The notes under the pieces: generated by a model
Databases searched by the model: none
What the model saw: the letters and a program-made list of their open reading frames with translations, nothing else
What the model was told of the DNA's origin: nothing
Program-made: the position numbers and the translations under genes
NCBI GenBank assembly: GCA_964501445.1
Contig: CAZCSJ010000001.1
Location: forward strand, 12,775 to 76,774
DNA length: 64,000 nucleotides
Source of the DNA: CAZCSJ01 sp964501445
Lineage (GTDB): Bacteria > Patescibacteriota > Minisyncoccia > Sungbacterales > HO2-52-23
Reading direction: 5' to 3'
Shown here: piece after piece, positions 49,979 to 56,344 of the stretch
How the letters are laid out: every line of letters starts with the position of its first letter
Numbering within the stretch: position 1 is the first letter of the stretch

Positions 49979-51253
49979 TGGCTCTTTGTCTTTACTCTCT
50001 TCGGTGCCTGTAGATTCGGCTACCGCCTCCTCCTCTTCAGACCCTGCCGGAGTTTCCGGTGCGTTGGAACGTACATCAATCTTCCAACCGGTAAGGCGCG
50101 CGGCAAGGCGCACATTCTGCCCGCCCTTGCCGATCGCAAGCGAGAGCTGGTCTTCGGCAACAATGGCGCGCGCCTCGCGGCGCTCCTCATTGAGTTCCAC
50201 ATCAAGGACTTTTGCGGGCGAAAGGGCGTGCGACACAAACTCTGCCGCATCTTCGGACCATTCAATAATATCTATCTTCTCGCCTCCGAGTTCGTTTATG
50301 ACGGTGGAGACCCGAATGCCTTTCTGCCCCACGAGCGAACCCACGGGATCCACGCCCTGTTCGTTTGACGCGGCCGCGACCTTGGCGCGCGACCCGGGTT
50401 CGCGCGCGATCGCTTTTATCTCAACCGCCCCGGACGGTATTTCCGGAACTTCAAGCTCAAAGAGTTTTTTCAAAAGCAGGGGGTGGGAGCGCGAGAGCAC
50501 GATCCCGGGCCCTCTCGGATTTTTCTCAACCGCCAAAATGAGGGTTTTGATACGGCTGCCGATATGCAGGCGTTCGTACGAATTCTGCTCTTCGGGAGGG
50601 AGGGCGGCAACCGTCCGTCCGATATCCACATAGACCATGCGCCCTTCAATCCGCTGGATGATGCCCGACACCAGCTCCCCCTCACGGTTTTTATAGTCGT
50701 CATAAATCGTCTCGCGTTCAATTTCGCGGATGCGTTGTATAATCACCTGTTTTGCGGTCTGCGCCGCAATCCGGCCGAAGTCGTCGTGCGACTGGAGCGG
50801 AAACTCAAGCTCATCTCCGGTCTTCACCTCGGGGGTGATCGCGCGCGCCTCTTCAATCATGATGTGTTTCTCCGGATTGAAACGGACTTTCTTCTCACCC
50901 GGCTCCTCGCTTTCCTCTTCCCGCTCTCCTTTTTTCCCTTTTTCTTTTTCCTTCTCTTCCTGTTCTTCCGGCGCAATGCCCGCAAGCCGCCGCGCGCGCT
51001 CCTCTTCCTCTGCCTGCACCTCTTCTTCGGATTTAATCATCGTGTCATCCACGACGATTTTAATTTGGCGCATTTCCAACGCCCCGGTTTTCGGATCCAT
51101 CTTCGCACGGATAAGCTGGCCGCGTTTGCCATAGTCACGTTTGTAGGCGGCAGCTAACGCCATCTCTATGGTCTCAAAAATCTTTTCCTGCGGGATTCCT
51201 TTCTCGTCGGCAATCTGCTGGATTGCCTGTGTAAATGTTTTGAGGTCAATCAT
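49970..51253 (-). CDS. nusA: Transcription elongation/termination factor NusA
   Basis: 427 residues. The N-terminal RNAP-binding domain is interrupted by a very charged segment (EEQEEKEKEKGKKGEREEES, about 90-120). An S1 domain follows (GELVSGIIQRIEGRMVYVDI) and two KH domains (VGSLVGQKGIRVSTVINELG and LSLAIGKGGQNVRLAARLTG). The tail is acidic. NusA binds RNA polymerase and controls pausing and termination. It is usually followed by infB; here tig comes next. Confidence 0.95.
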   Translation of the reverse strand: MIDLKTFTQAIQQIADEKGIPQEKIFETIEMALAAAYKRDYGKRGQLIRAKMDPKTGALEMRQIKIVVDDTMIKSEEEVQAEEEERARRLAGIAPEEQEEKEKEKGKKGEREEESEEPGEKKVRFNPEKHIMIEEARAITPEVKTGDELEFPLQSHDDFGRIAAQTAKQVIIQRIREIERETIYDDYKNREGELVSGIIQRIEGRMVYVDIGRTVAALPPEEQNSYERLHIGSRIKTLILAVEKNPRGPGIVLSRSHPLLLKKLFELEVPEIPSGAVEIKAIAREPGSRAKVAAASNEQGVDPVGSLVGQKGIRVSTVINELGGEKIDIIEWSEDAAEFVSHALSPAKVLDVELNEERREARAIVAEDQLSLAIGKGGQNVRLAARLTGWKIDVRSNAPETPAGSEEEEAVAESTGTEESKDKEPEL

Positions 51254-51297
51254 ATACGATGGAATTACGAATTATGAATTATGGACACGTGAGTAGC

Positions 51298-51331
51298 AAG
51301 AAAGTCCGTTCTACAGAACGGACTTTCTTCA
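51298..51331. terminator. Bidirectional terminator between nusA and the MBL gene
   Basis: Arms AAGAAAGTCCGTTCT/AGAACGGACTTTCTT with a 3-nt loop. It ends the MBL transcript before nusA. Confidence 0.85.
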
Positions 51332-51367
51332 TAAATCTATAATAGGATATGCGTCGATCGGTGTCAA

Positions 51368-52045
51368 CTATGCGTTTGCGAGCTTGAGCACCACCACCTC
51401 TGTTTTTCCTTCCGCTTCCACGTCTTTTTTCTTCAACGTAAGCTTTTCCTGCGGCTCCTCCGCCTCCGCCAGCTGGCGGATTTGGCGGATCCCCGCGCCC
51501 ATCGCCTTCAAAAACTCATCGGCATTCGCGATGTTGATTGTGAGCCCGGGGATTTTATAGTGCATGGGAATGACGAAGCGCGGTTCAATCTGTTTTGTAA
51601 CCCGGGCCGCTGTCTCGCCGTCAATGGTGTAGACCCCGCCGACCGGCGTCAACAGCACGTGAACCTCGCCTATTTCTTCAAGCGTTTCATCACGGAGTTT
51701 TTCTTCTCCAAAATCTCCGAGGTGGAGCAGGCGAATTCCCTCCATCTCAATCACATACACGGTGTTCATCCCCCGCTCCCTGCCCTGCGACTGGTCATGG
51801 AAGGTGGAAATCCCATGGACATACACCCCTTTCACTTCGTACTCTCCCGGACCGCGAATCAAAAAGGGGTCGCCGGCCAGCGCCTCAAGATTGGCGTGGT
51901 CATAGTGGCCGTGGGTTGCGAGCGCCACATCCGCGCGAAAACGCGGCGGGGTCAACCCCACCTCCTTTGCATACGGGTCAATCACGACCACGAGATCGCC
52001 TGACTGGATTTTAAAACACGCGTGCCCGTACCATTGGATAACCAT
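51368..52045 (-). CDS. MBL-fold metal-dependent hydrolase (UlaG-like)
   Basis: 225 residues from MVIQWYGHACFKIQSG; upstream in-frame codons are repeat-derived. The metal motif is ATHGHYDHAN, with further ligands in GPGEYEVKG, LLHLGDFGE and VIPMHYK. UlaG-like members act on phosphodiester or lactone substrates; the substrate here is unknown. A TCCGCCAGCTGGCGGA palindrome at 51465-51480 encodes RQLAEAEE near the C terminus. Confidence 0.9.
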   Translation of the reverse strand: MVIQWYGHACFKIQSGDLVVVIDPYAKEVGLTPPRFRADVALATHGHYDHANLEALAGDPFLIRGPGEYEVKGVYVHGISTFHDQSQGRERGMNTVYVIEMEGIRLLHLGDFGEEKLRDETLEEIGEVHVLLTPVGGVYTIDGETAARVTKQIEPRFVIPMHYKIPGLTINIANADEFLKAMGAGIRQIRQLAEAEEPQEKLTLKKKDVEAEGKTEVVVLKLANA

Positions 52046-52134
52046 GAGGTAAGAATAAAGAAGCAAGACCCAAGAAGCAAGGGCAATACGGAGTATCCTC
52101 GTATCCATTGTATCCATTGTATCCATTCCCCCCC

Positions 52135-52174
52135 ATGTCAACAATTTTGGACGATCGTCTGAAATTGTTGACAT
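52135..52174. promoter_or_regulatory. Inverted repeat between divergent MBL and rpsA genes
   Basis: Perfect arms ATGTCAACAATTT/AAATTGTTGACAT with a 14-nt loop centred on GACGATCGTC. It lies between divergent genes; each arm holds a TTGACA. It may be an operator or a paired promoter element. Confidence 0.5.
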
Positions 52175-52205
52175 CCCCCAACACCTCACACCCTCACAAA
52201 AATTC

Positions 52206-52234
52206 CTTGCAATCTGTGATGCGGACGGGTATAC
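52206..52234 (+). promoter_or_regulatory. rpsA promoter
   Basis: -35 TTGCAA (52206-52211), 17-bp spacer, -10 TATACT (52229-52234). The start codon at 52252 is 17 nt downstream. Confidence 0.75.
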
Positions 52235-52251
52235 TACCGAACGCTACTCGT

Positions 52252-53457
52252 ATGTACGAAACATCCAATACCACTGCAGTTCCCGTTGCCGCCCCCTCGC
52301 GCCAAAACCGCATCATGGAATCGCTCTTAAAGAGCCGGGAAACGCACGGACTTTTTGTGAAGCAGGGAGAGGTGGTGGAAGGGACGGTCGTGGAAAAACG
52401 TGGCTCTTCGCTCTTTGTGGATCTTGGCGCGCGCGGCATGGGGATCGTGTACGGCCGCGAATACTACGCTGCGCAGGACATCATTAAACGCCTGGCGCCG
52501 GGCGATACCGTGAGCGCAAAGGTGGTGGAGCCGGATAATGAAGAGGGGTATGTAGAACTCTCGCTCAAAGAAGCGGGCGATGAGAAAAAATGGCTCACTC
52601 TTCGCCGTTTCATGAATGAGGGCGAGGTGTTGGAACTTCCGATCATGGAGGCAAACCGCGGCGGCTTGATTCTTGAGGCAGAGGGAGTGCGCGGGTTTCT
52701 CCCCGCATCCCAGCTTGCCCCGCAAAATTATCCTCGGGTTGAGGGCGGCGACAAAGAGAAAATTCTTGAGGAACTTCAAAAGCTCGTGGGCGAGAAACTG
52801 AAAGTGAAAGTGCTTGACGTGAATCCTGTAGAGGCAAAGCTCATTTTCACCGAGCGGCGCCAAGTGTCGGAAGAAATGAAACAATTCCTCGCCACACACG
52901 CGATCGGCGACGCGGTGGAGGGCGAAGTGGTGAGCGTGGTGGATTTTGGCGCGTTTATGAAAATTGCCGAAACCGACCTTGAGGGGCTTATCCATATTTC
53001 CGAGATTGACTGGAGTTTGATTGAAGACCCGCGGGAGGTACTGAAAACCGGCGACCGCGTGAGGGCAAAAATCATTGATGTGCAGGGCGACCGAATTTCG
53101 CTCTCGCTAAAACAGCTCAAAGAGGATCCATGGGTTTCGTTCGGCGAGTCCCACAAAAAAGGCGATACGGTCACCGGCCGCGTGACAAAAGTGAATACCT
53201 TTGGCGCATTTGTAGAATTCGTAAAGGGAGTAAATGGGCTCGCGCATGTGTCGGAGTTCGGCACGGAAACGCGTATGCGGGAAACCCTCACGCCCGGAAA
53301 CGAATATCCATTTGTCATTCTCCTTCTTGATCCAAAAGAGCATAAAATGTCGCTCGGGATGCCCGAAAGCAACCGCGAGCCGTCCCGAAACGCAGATGGG
53401 ATCCCGCCCGAGGCACCCGACACCCCCTCCTCATCAAAGAATACGAACGCCGAGTAA
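52252..53457 (+). CDS. rpsA: Ribosomal protein S1-like protein, four S1 domains
   Basis: 401 residues from MYETSNTTAVPV, chosen because the promoter lies inside any longer frame. Four S1 OB domains can be read: GEVVEGTVVEKRGSSLFVDL, GEVLELPIMEANRGGLILEA, GDAVEGEVVSVVDFGAFMKI and GDTVTGRVTKVNTFGAFVEF, with RISLSLKQLKEDPW linking the last two. E. coli S1 has six; four is typical of small genomes and Gram-positive-type S1. It helps load mRNA onto the 30S subunit, which may matter here because many starts lack a Shine-Dalgarno. Confidence 0.92.
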   Translation: MYETSNTTAVPVAAPSRQNRIMESLLKSRETHGLFVKQGEVVEGTVVEKRGSSLFVDLGARGMGIVYGREYYAAQDIIKRLAPGDTVSAKVVEPDNEEGYVELSLKEAGDEKKWLTLRRFMNEGEVLELPIMEANRGGLILEAEGVRGFLPASQLAPQNYPRVEGGDKEKILEELQKLVGEKLKVKVLDVNPVEAKLIFTERRQVSEEMKQFLATHAIGDAVEGEVVSVVDFGAFMKIAETDLEGLIHISEIDWSLIEDPREVLKTGDRVRAKIIDVQGDRISLSLKQLKEDPWVSFGESHKKGDTVTGRVTKVNTFGAFVEFVKGVNGLAHVSEFGTETRMRETLTPGNEYPFVILLLDPKEHKMSLGMPESNREPSRNADGIPPEAPDTPSSSKNTNAE

Positions 53458-53487
53458 TCCTTCCCCTCTCTTGGGGAGCGTCAAACA

Positions 53488-53496
53488 TGCTATACT
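53488..53496 (+). promoter_or_regulatory. Extended -10 promoter, leaderless
   Basis: TGCTATACT, with TATACT at 53491-53496, ends 6 nt before the ATG at 53503. Confidence 0.6.
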
Positions 53497-53502
53497 TTTG
53501 GC

Positions 53503-54042
53503 ATGCCCCAAAAGATTATTGATCTCCGAAAGAATGCGGCCGCTTCCCCTGCGGTTTCAGCGCCTCTTCCACGCGCTCCAAAGATACCCGACGCGATTGA
53601 GTGGTCCATACCCGCATTTGAACGCGGGAATCGTGATGTGGCATCACTCGCGTTTCCGGGAATTGCAGCACTCCTTCTCGTCATCCTTGCGATTTTCATC
53701 AAAAGCTACTTTTTTGCCGTGTTTGTCGCGCTTGCCTACGGGGTGCTCTTACTGTATGGTTTCCGTGAGCCGCGCATGATTTCCTGCCGCATCGCAAAAG
53801 AAGGGGTTGCGATTGGCCGGAAGAAGTATGGGTATGGCGATTTTGAATCCTTCTGTCTCTTCACAGGAGGAACACCCCATGAACTCTCCCTTGCCGTAAA
53901 AAGCGGATTGCTCCCCTTTATTCGCATGCCGCTTACGAATGTATCTTCGGAGGAGGTGCGCGCGACTCTCCTGCAATTTCTCCCCGAGAAAGAGCATCAG
54001 GAAGCCGCGTCCGACCAAATCGCGCGGACGCTGGGGCTTTAA
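53503..54042 (+). CDS. Membrane protein with PH-like cytoplasmic domain
   Basis: 179 residues. Two close membrane helices (VASLAFPGIAALLLVILAIFI and FFAVFVALAYGVLLLYGF) are followed by a soluble beta-rich domain (MISCRIAKEGVAIGRKKYGY, GDFESFCLFTGGTPHELSLA and a final helix RATLLQFLPEKEHQEAASDQ). This arrangement resembles small bacterial PH-domain (DUF5673-type) membrane proteins widespread in Parcubacteria. Function unknown. It precedes the tRNA-Arg island. Confidence 0.7.
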   Translation: MPQKIIDLRKNAAASPAVSAPLPRAPKIPDAIEWSIPAFERGNRDVASLAFPGIAALLLVILAIFIKSYFFAVFVALAYGVLLLYGFREPRMISCRIAKEGVAIGRKKYGYGDFESFCLFTGGTPHELSLAVKSGLLPFIRMPLTNVSSEEVRATLLQFLPEKEHQEAASDQIARTLGL

Positions 54043-54044
54043 TT

Positions 54045-54148
54045 CTATGTCCTCATAGCCCCGACGCTTCATTTAAAAAGTTACAATAAAAGAAGTCGGG
54101 GTCCCGACCGAAGCGTCGGGACTCAATCGGACCCCGCACTAAAACTAT
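54045..54148. other. Partial tRNA copy and hairpins upstream of tRNA-Arg
   Basis: CTATGTCCTCATAGC at 54045-54059 matches the 5' end of tRNA-Arg and its leader (54145-54159) with one mismatch, exactly 100 bp upstream. Between them is a nested hairpin GGGGTCCCGAC...GTCGGGAC...GGACCCC. No gene. Confidence 0.55.
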
Positions 54149-54220
54149 GTCCCCATAGCTCAACGGATAGAGCGTGAGTTTGCGGAGCTCAAGATCGAGG
54201 TTCGATTCCTCGTGGGGACG
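54149..54220 (+). tRNA. tRNA-Arg (anticodon GCG)
   Basis: 72 nt. Acceptor GTCCCCA/TGGGGAC with discriminator G; anticodon stem TGAGT/GCTCA around TTGCGGA (GCG); T arm CGAGG-TTCGATT-CCTCG. GCG reads CGC and, with A34-less decoding, possibly CGU. No encoded CCA. It marks the left edge of an AT-rich island. Confidence 0.92.
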
Positions 54221-54431
54221 CAAAAAAAGTGTTGGGGTGAAAGTCCTGTCGGGCACGCAATCGAGGAAAATTCGGAAAAGCAGCGGAGCCGCACCGCTCA
54301 AAACCGCCATAGTTCGATAAACTCACGACGAGAAGAACCCGTAGAAAAACAACTCTACTGAGTTTGTCGAAGTGGGGGAAGAAAATTTTTTAATTATAGA
54401 ATAAAATTTCAATAATTAGTGCCCTGAACAT
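54221..54431. other. Gap downstream of tRNA-Arg
   Basis: It contains an inverted repeat TTCGATAAACTCA...TGAGTTTGTCGAA (about 54313-54370) of the CCTTCGAC family style and an AT-rich stretch before the next gene. No terminator and no gene seen. Confidence 0.5.
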
Positions 54432-55088
54432 ATGAATCAAAAAGGTTTTACAAATGTTGTTTTAGTCTTAGTAATCTTCTTGGTCGTAGGAGTAATCGGC
54501 TATTTTGCTTTTGTAAAAAAGTCAGCTCCGACTGCTCAACAAACACCAACACCTGTTCAAACAGAAACTGTCTCCCCAACTCCAATACCGGAAGATGGAA
54601 CGGTGAATTGGAAAACTTACTCGAACAGCAAATATAATTTTTCTCTGAAATATCCAGATGGATGGGCAATTGAAGAATCTTCACGGGCAGATACAATAGG
54701 TAGAGTAATTTCTTTGAGAAGCCCAGAGATTGCACAGTTATTGCAAGAAAGAAAAATTGATTCTGGTTATTCATATAACTTGATAATTTCATTTTGGCCA
54801 GACATCAATAACGAATACGCCCGTGGCGGTAGTTGGATTGGTCAAAGAAATTACACCAGTTTGGTAGATTATTTCACTGACAAAAACGCATTGAAGCGAA
54901 AGACTGGGAATATAAATGTTGCTGGCCAAAACGCTTACGAAGTAAGTATCGGTGGCGCCGGGCTTAATTATGGCGTTATGATTGAGCATAATGGAATTTA
55001 TGAATTATCATTTGAAACGGCTTGGGATAAGTCAAAGCTTGGTCCTGTCGAAAAACAAATTTTGTCTACCTTTCAATTCTCGAGATAG
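54432..55088 (+). CDS. Membrane-anchored PsbP/Mog1-like protein
   Basis: 218 residues. An N-terminal helix (FTNVVLVLVIFLVVGVIGYF) precedes a Thr/Pro linker and a domain starting YSNSKYNFSLKYPDGWAIEE, the usual opening of the PsbP/DUF1795-like fold, then VAGQNAYEVSIGGAGLNYGV and KQILSTFQFSR. It is probably an exported lipobox-less anchored protein with no known ligand. Base composition is AT-rich (about 38% GC) compared with rpsA or recG, which supports recent transfer into the tRNA-Arg site. Confidence 0.75.
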   Translation: MNQKGFTNVVLVLVIFLVVGVIGYFAFVKKSAPTAQQTPTPVQTETVSPTPIPEDGTVNWKTYSNSKYNFSLKYPDGWAIEESSRADTIGRVISLRSPEIAQLLQERKIDSGYSYNLIISFWPDINNEYARGGSWIGQRNYTSLVDYFTDKNALKRKTGNINVAGQNAYEVSIGGAGLNYGVMIEHNGIYELSFETAWDKSKLGPVEKQILSTFQFSR

Positions 55089-55181
55089 TTTGTAAGGATC
55101 TGCCACCAAAGAAAAACCTCAGTCGTAGAACGCTACGCATTCACTACGTGACAGGTTTGAAATTGTCGGCGTCTGTGATCA

Positions 55182-55219
55182 TTTTTTTGGGGGGGGTGCT
55201 ATCCGCGTGCTATAGCACG
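55182..55219 (+). promoter_or_regulatory. Homopolymer tract and palindrome upstream of the protease cassette
   Basis: T7 followed by G8 (55182-55196), then the 14-bp palindrome CGTGCTATAGCACG (55206-55219), which covers the expected -35 position. The palindrome could be an operator; the G8 tract is a candidate for slipped-strand variation. Confidence 0.5.
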
Positions 55220-55235
55220 TTTTGATTGACAAGGT

Positions 55236-55241
55236 TATAAT
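55236..55241 (+). promoter_or_regulatory. -10 box of the protease cassette
   Basis: TATAAT ends 8 nt before the ATG at 55250, suggesting a leaderless transcript. No clear -35. Confidence 0.55.
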
Positions 55242-55249
55242 CAATCTAT

Positions 55250-55453
55250 ATGCACAGGGACTCTTTTTTTAGATTTTACGCCAATTTACCTATCGGGGTT
55301 CGGCGCGAGGTTATTTTGGATTTGCCAGAACGAGGCCCTATCACTTGGGAGGTTGCCTATAGGGAAATAAACGAGGACTCAGAACTGGGCAAGGTAATTC
55401 TACAAAAACTTGTTGAGTTGGAATTTATTCCTGTTGGAGATAAGCGAAAATAA
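55250..55453 (+). CDS. Small protein, first gene of the caspase-like cassette
   Basis: 67 residues: MHRDSFFRFYANLPIGVRRE opens it, followed by a short helical region (TWEVAYREINEDSELGKVIL) and a basic tail. It is predicted soluble and all-helical. Two bases separate its stop from the next start, and the third gene encodes a caspase/CHAT-like protease, so it may be an adaptor, sensor or inhibitor of that enzyme. The FFRxYANLP opening was not matched to a named family. Confidence 0.7.
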   Translation: MHRDSFFRFYANLPIGVRREVILDLPERGPITWEVAYREINEDSELGKVILQKLVELEFIPVGDKRK

Positions 55454-55455
55454 TC

Positions 55456-55716
55456 ATGGAAGAAAAAAACGAAGCTCAAACCATTTCTGATTCTGAGGAT
55501 ATAATAAACCTCGTAATAGCGAGGTTAAAGACCATTCCCTCAAATGTTGAATTGTCGATAGGAAACGAGGGCAGTTTTTCCATTGATGAGTTAATAGAAA
55601 GAGTCAAAAAGCAAGATAACATTGGTAGGAAAATGATAGAGATGCAACTGGCGTATTTACGTTCACTCGGTAACTTACCTACTCAAGAATTACAAAATGC
55701 TCCTGCTATTAACTAG
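55456..55716 (+). CDS. Small acidic protein, second gene of the caspase-like cassette
   Basis: 86 residues, acidic, with two predicted helices (EDIINLVIARLKTIPSNVEL and FSIDELIERVKKQDNIGRKM). The ELSIGNEGSFSIDELIERVK stretch suggests a small alpha/beta unit. It overlaps the protease gene by 20 bp, so their translation is coupled. No known family recognised. Confidence 0.7.
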   Translation: MEEKNEAQTISDSEDIINLVIARLKTIPSNVELSIGNEGSFSIDELIERVKKQDNIGRKMIEMQLAYLRSLGNLPTQELQNAPAIN

Positions 55717-56311
55717 GCCACGATACGACAGACCAACGCATTACCTGTTCTATTGGGCAGGTCTTTTAATTGATGAAGCAAAGAAGAGAGGTATTGAGGT
55801 CATAGATTTAGACAAAAGCAAAGCAAAAAAGAAGAAACTACACAGCTATTTAGCAAAACAACCCATTGATGTTGTTATTTTGAATGGGCACGGAAATCAA
55901 GAAGCAGTTGCTGGTCAAGAAGAAATTATTCTTTCAATTGGAAACGGCACTGATCTCCTTAAAAATAAAACGGTGTTCGTAAGAGCGTGCGATGCGGGGG
56001 TGATATTGGGTAAAGAAATAATGAGAAATGGCGCAAAGGGTTTTATCGGCTACATTCAACCATTTATGTTTTTGATAGACAAAGATTCCCTCAATAAACC
56101 GCTTGAGGATGAATTGGCGGCCCCAGTTCTTGAGTGCTCAAATCAAGTCGGAACCTCTTTAATTAAAGGAAAATCGGCAACAGAAGCACAAAAAGACAGT
56201 ATCGATAAATACGCAAAAATGATTGATGGGTTTTCTTCAAGCGAGGCAACCAACTCTTTTTTGTTACCGATCCTGTTGTGGAATATGACGAGTCAGGTTT
56301 GCTACATCTGA
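55697..56311 (+). CDS. Caspase/CHAT-like cysteine protease
   Basis: 204 residues. The putative catalytic dyad is His65 in VVILNGHGNQEA and Cys98 in TVFVRACDAGVILGKEI, with the spacing and flanking hydrophobic strands of clan CD peptidases (caspase, CHAT, gingipain). The following AKGFIGYIQPFMF fits the strand after the Cys helix. Unlike most bacterial CHAT proteins it has no fused repeats; the two small upstream genes probably play that role. Clan CD proteases are common effectors in bacterial antiphage and cell-suicide systems. The specificity is unknown. Confidence 0.75.
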   Translation: MLLLLTRPRYDRPTHYLFYWAGLLIDEAKKRGIEVIDLDKSKAKKKKLHSYLAKQPIDVVILNGHGNQEAVAGQEEIILSIGNGTDLLKNKTVFVRACDAGVILGKEIMRNGAKGFIGYIQPFMFLIDKDSLNKPLEDELAAPVLECSNQVGTSLIKGKSATEAQKDSIDKYAKMIDGFSSSEATNSFLLPILLWNMTSQVCYI

Positions 56312-56344
56312 ACTTGTCTAAATGAGGAGGCATCTCTCTTTTTT

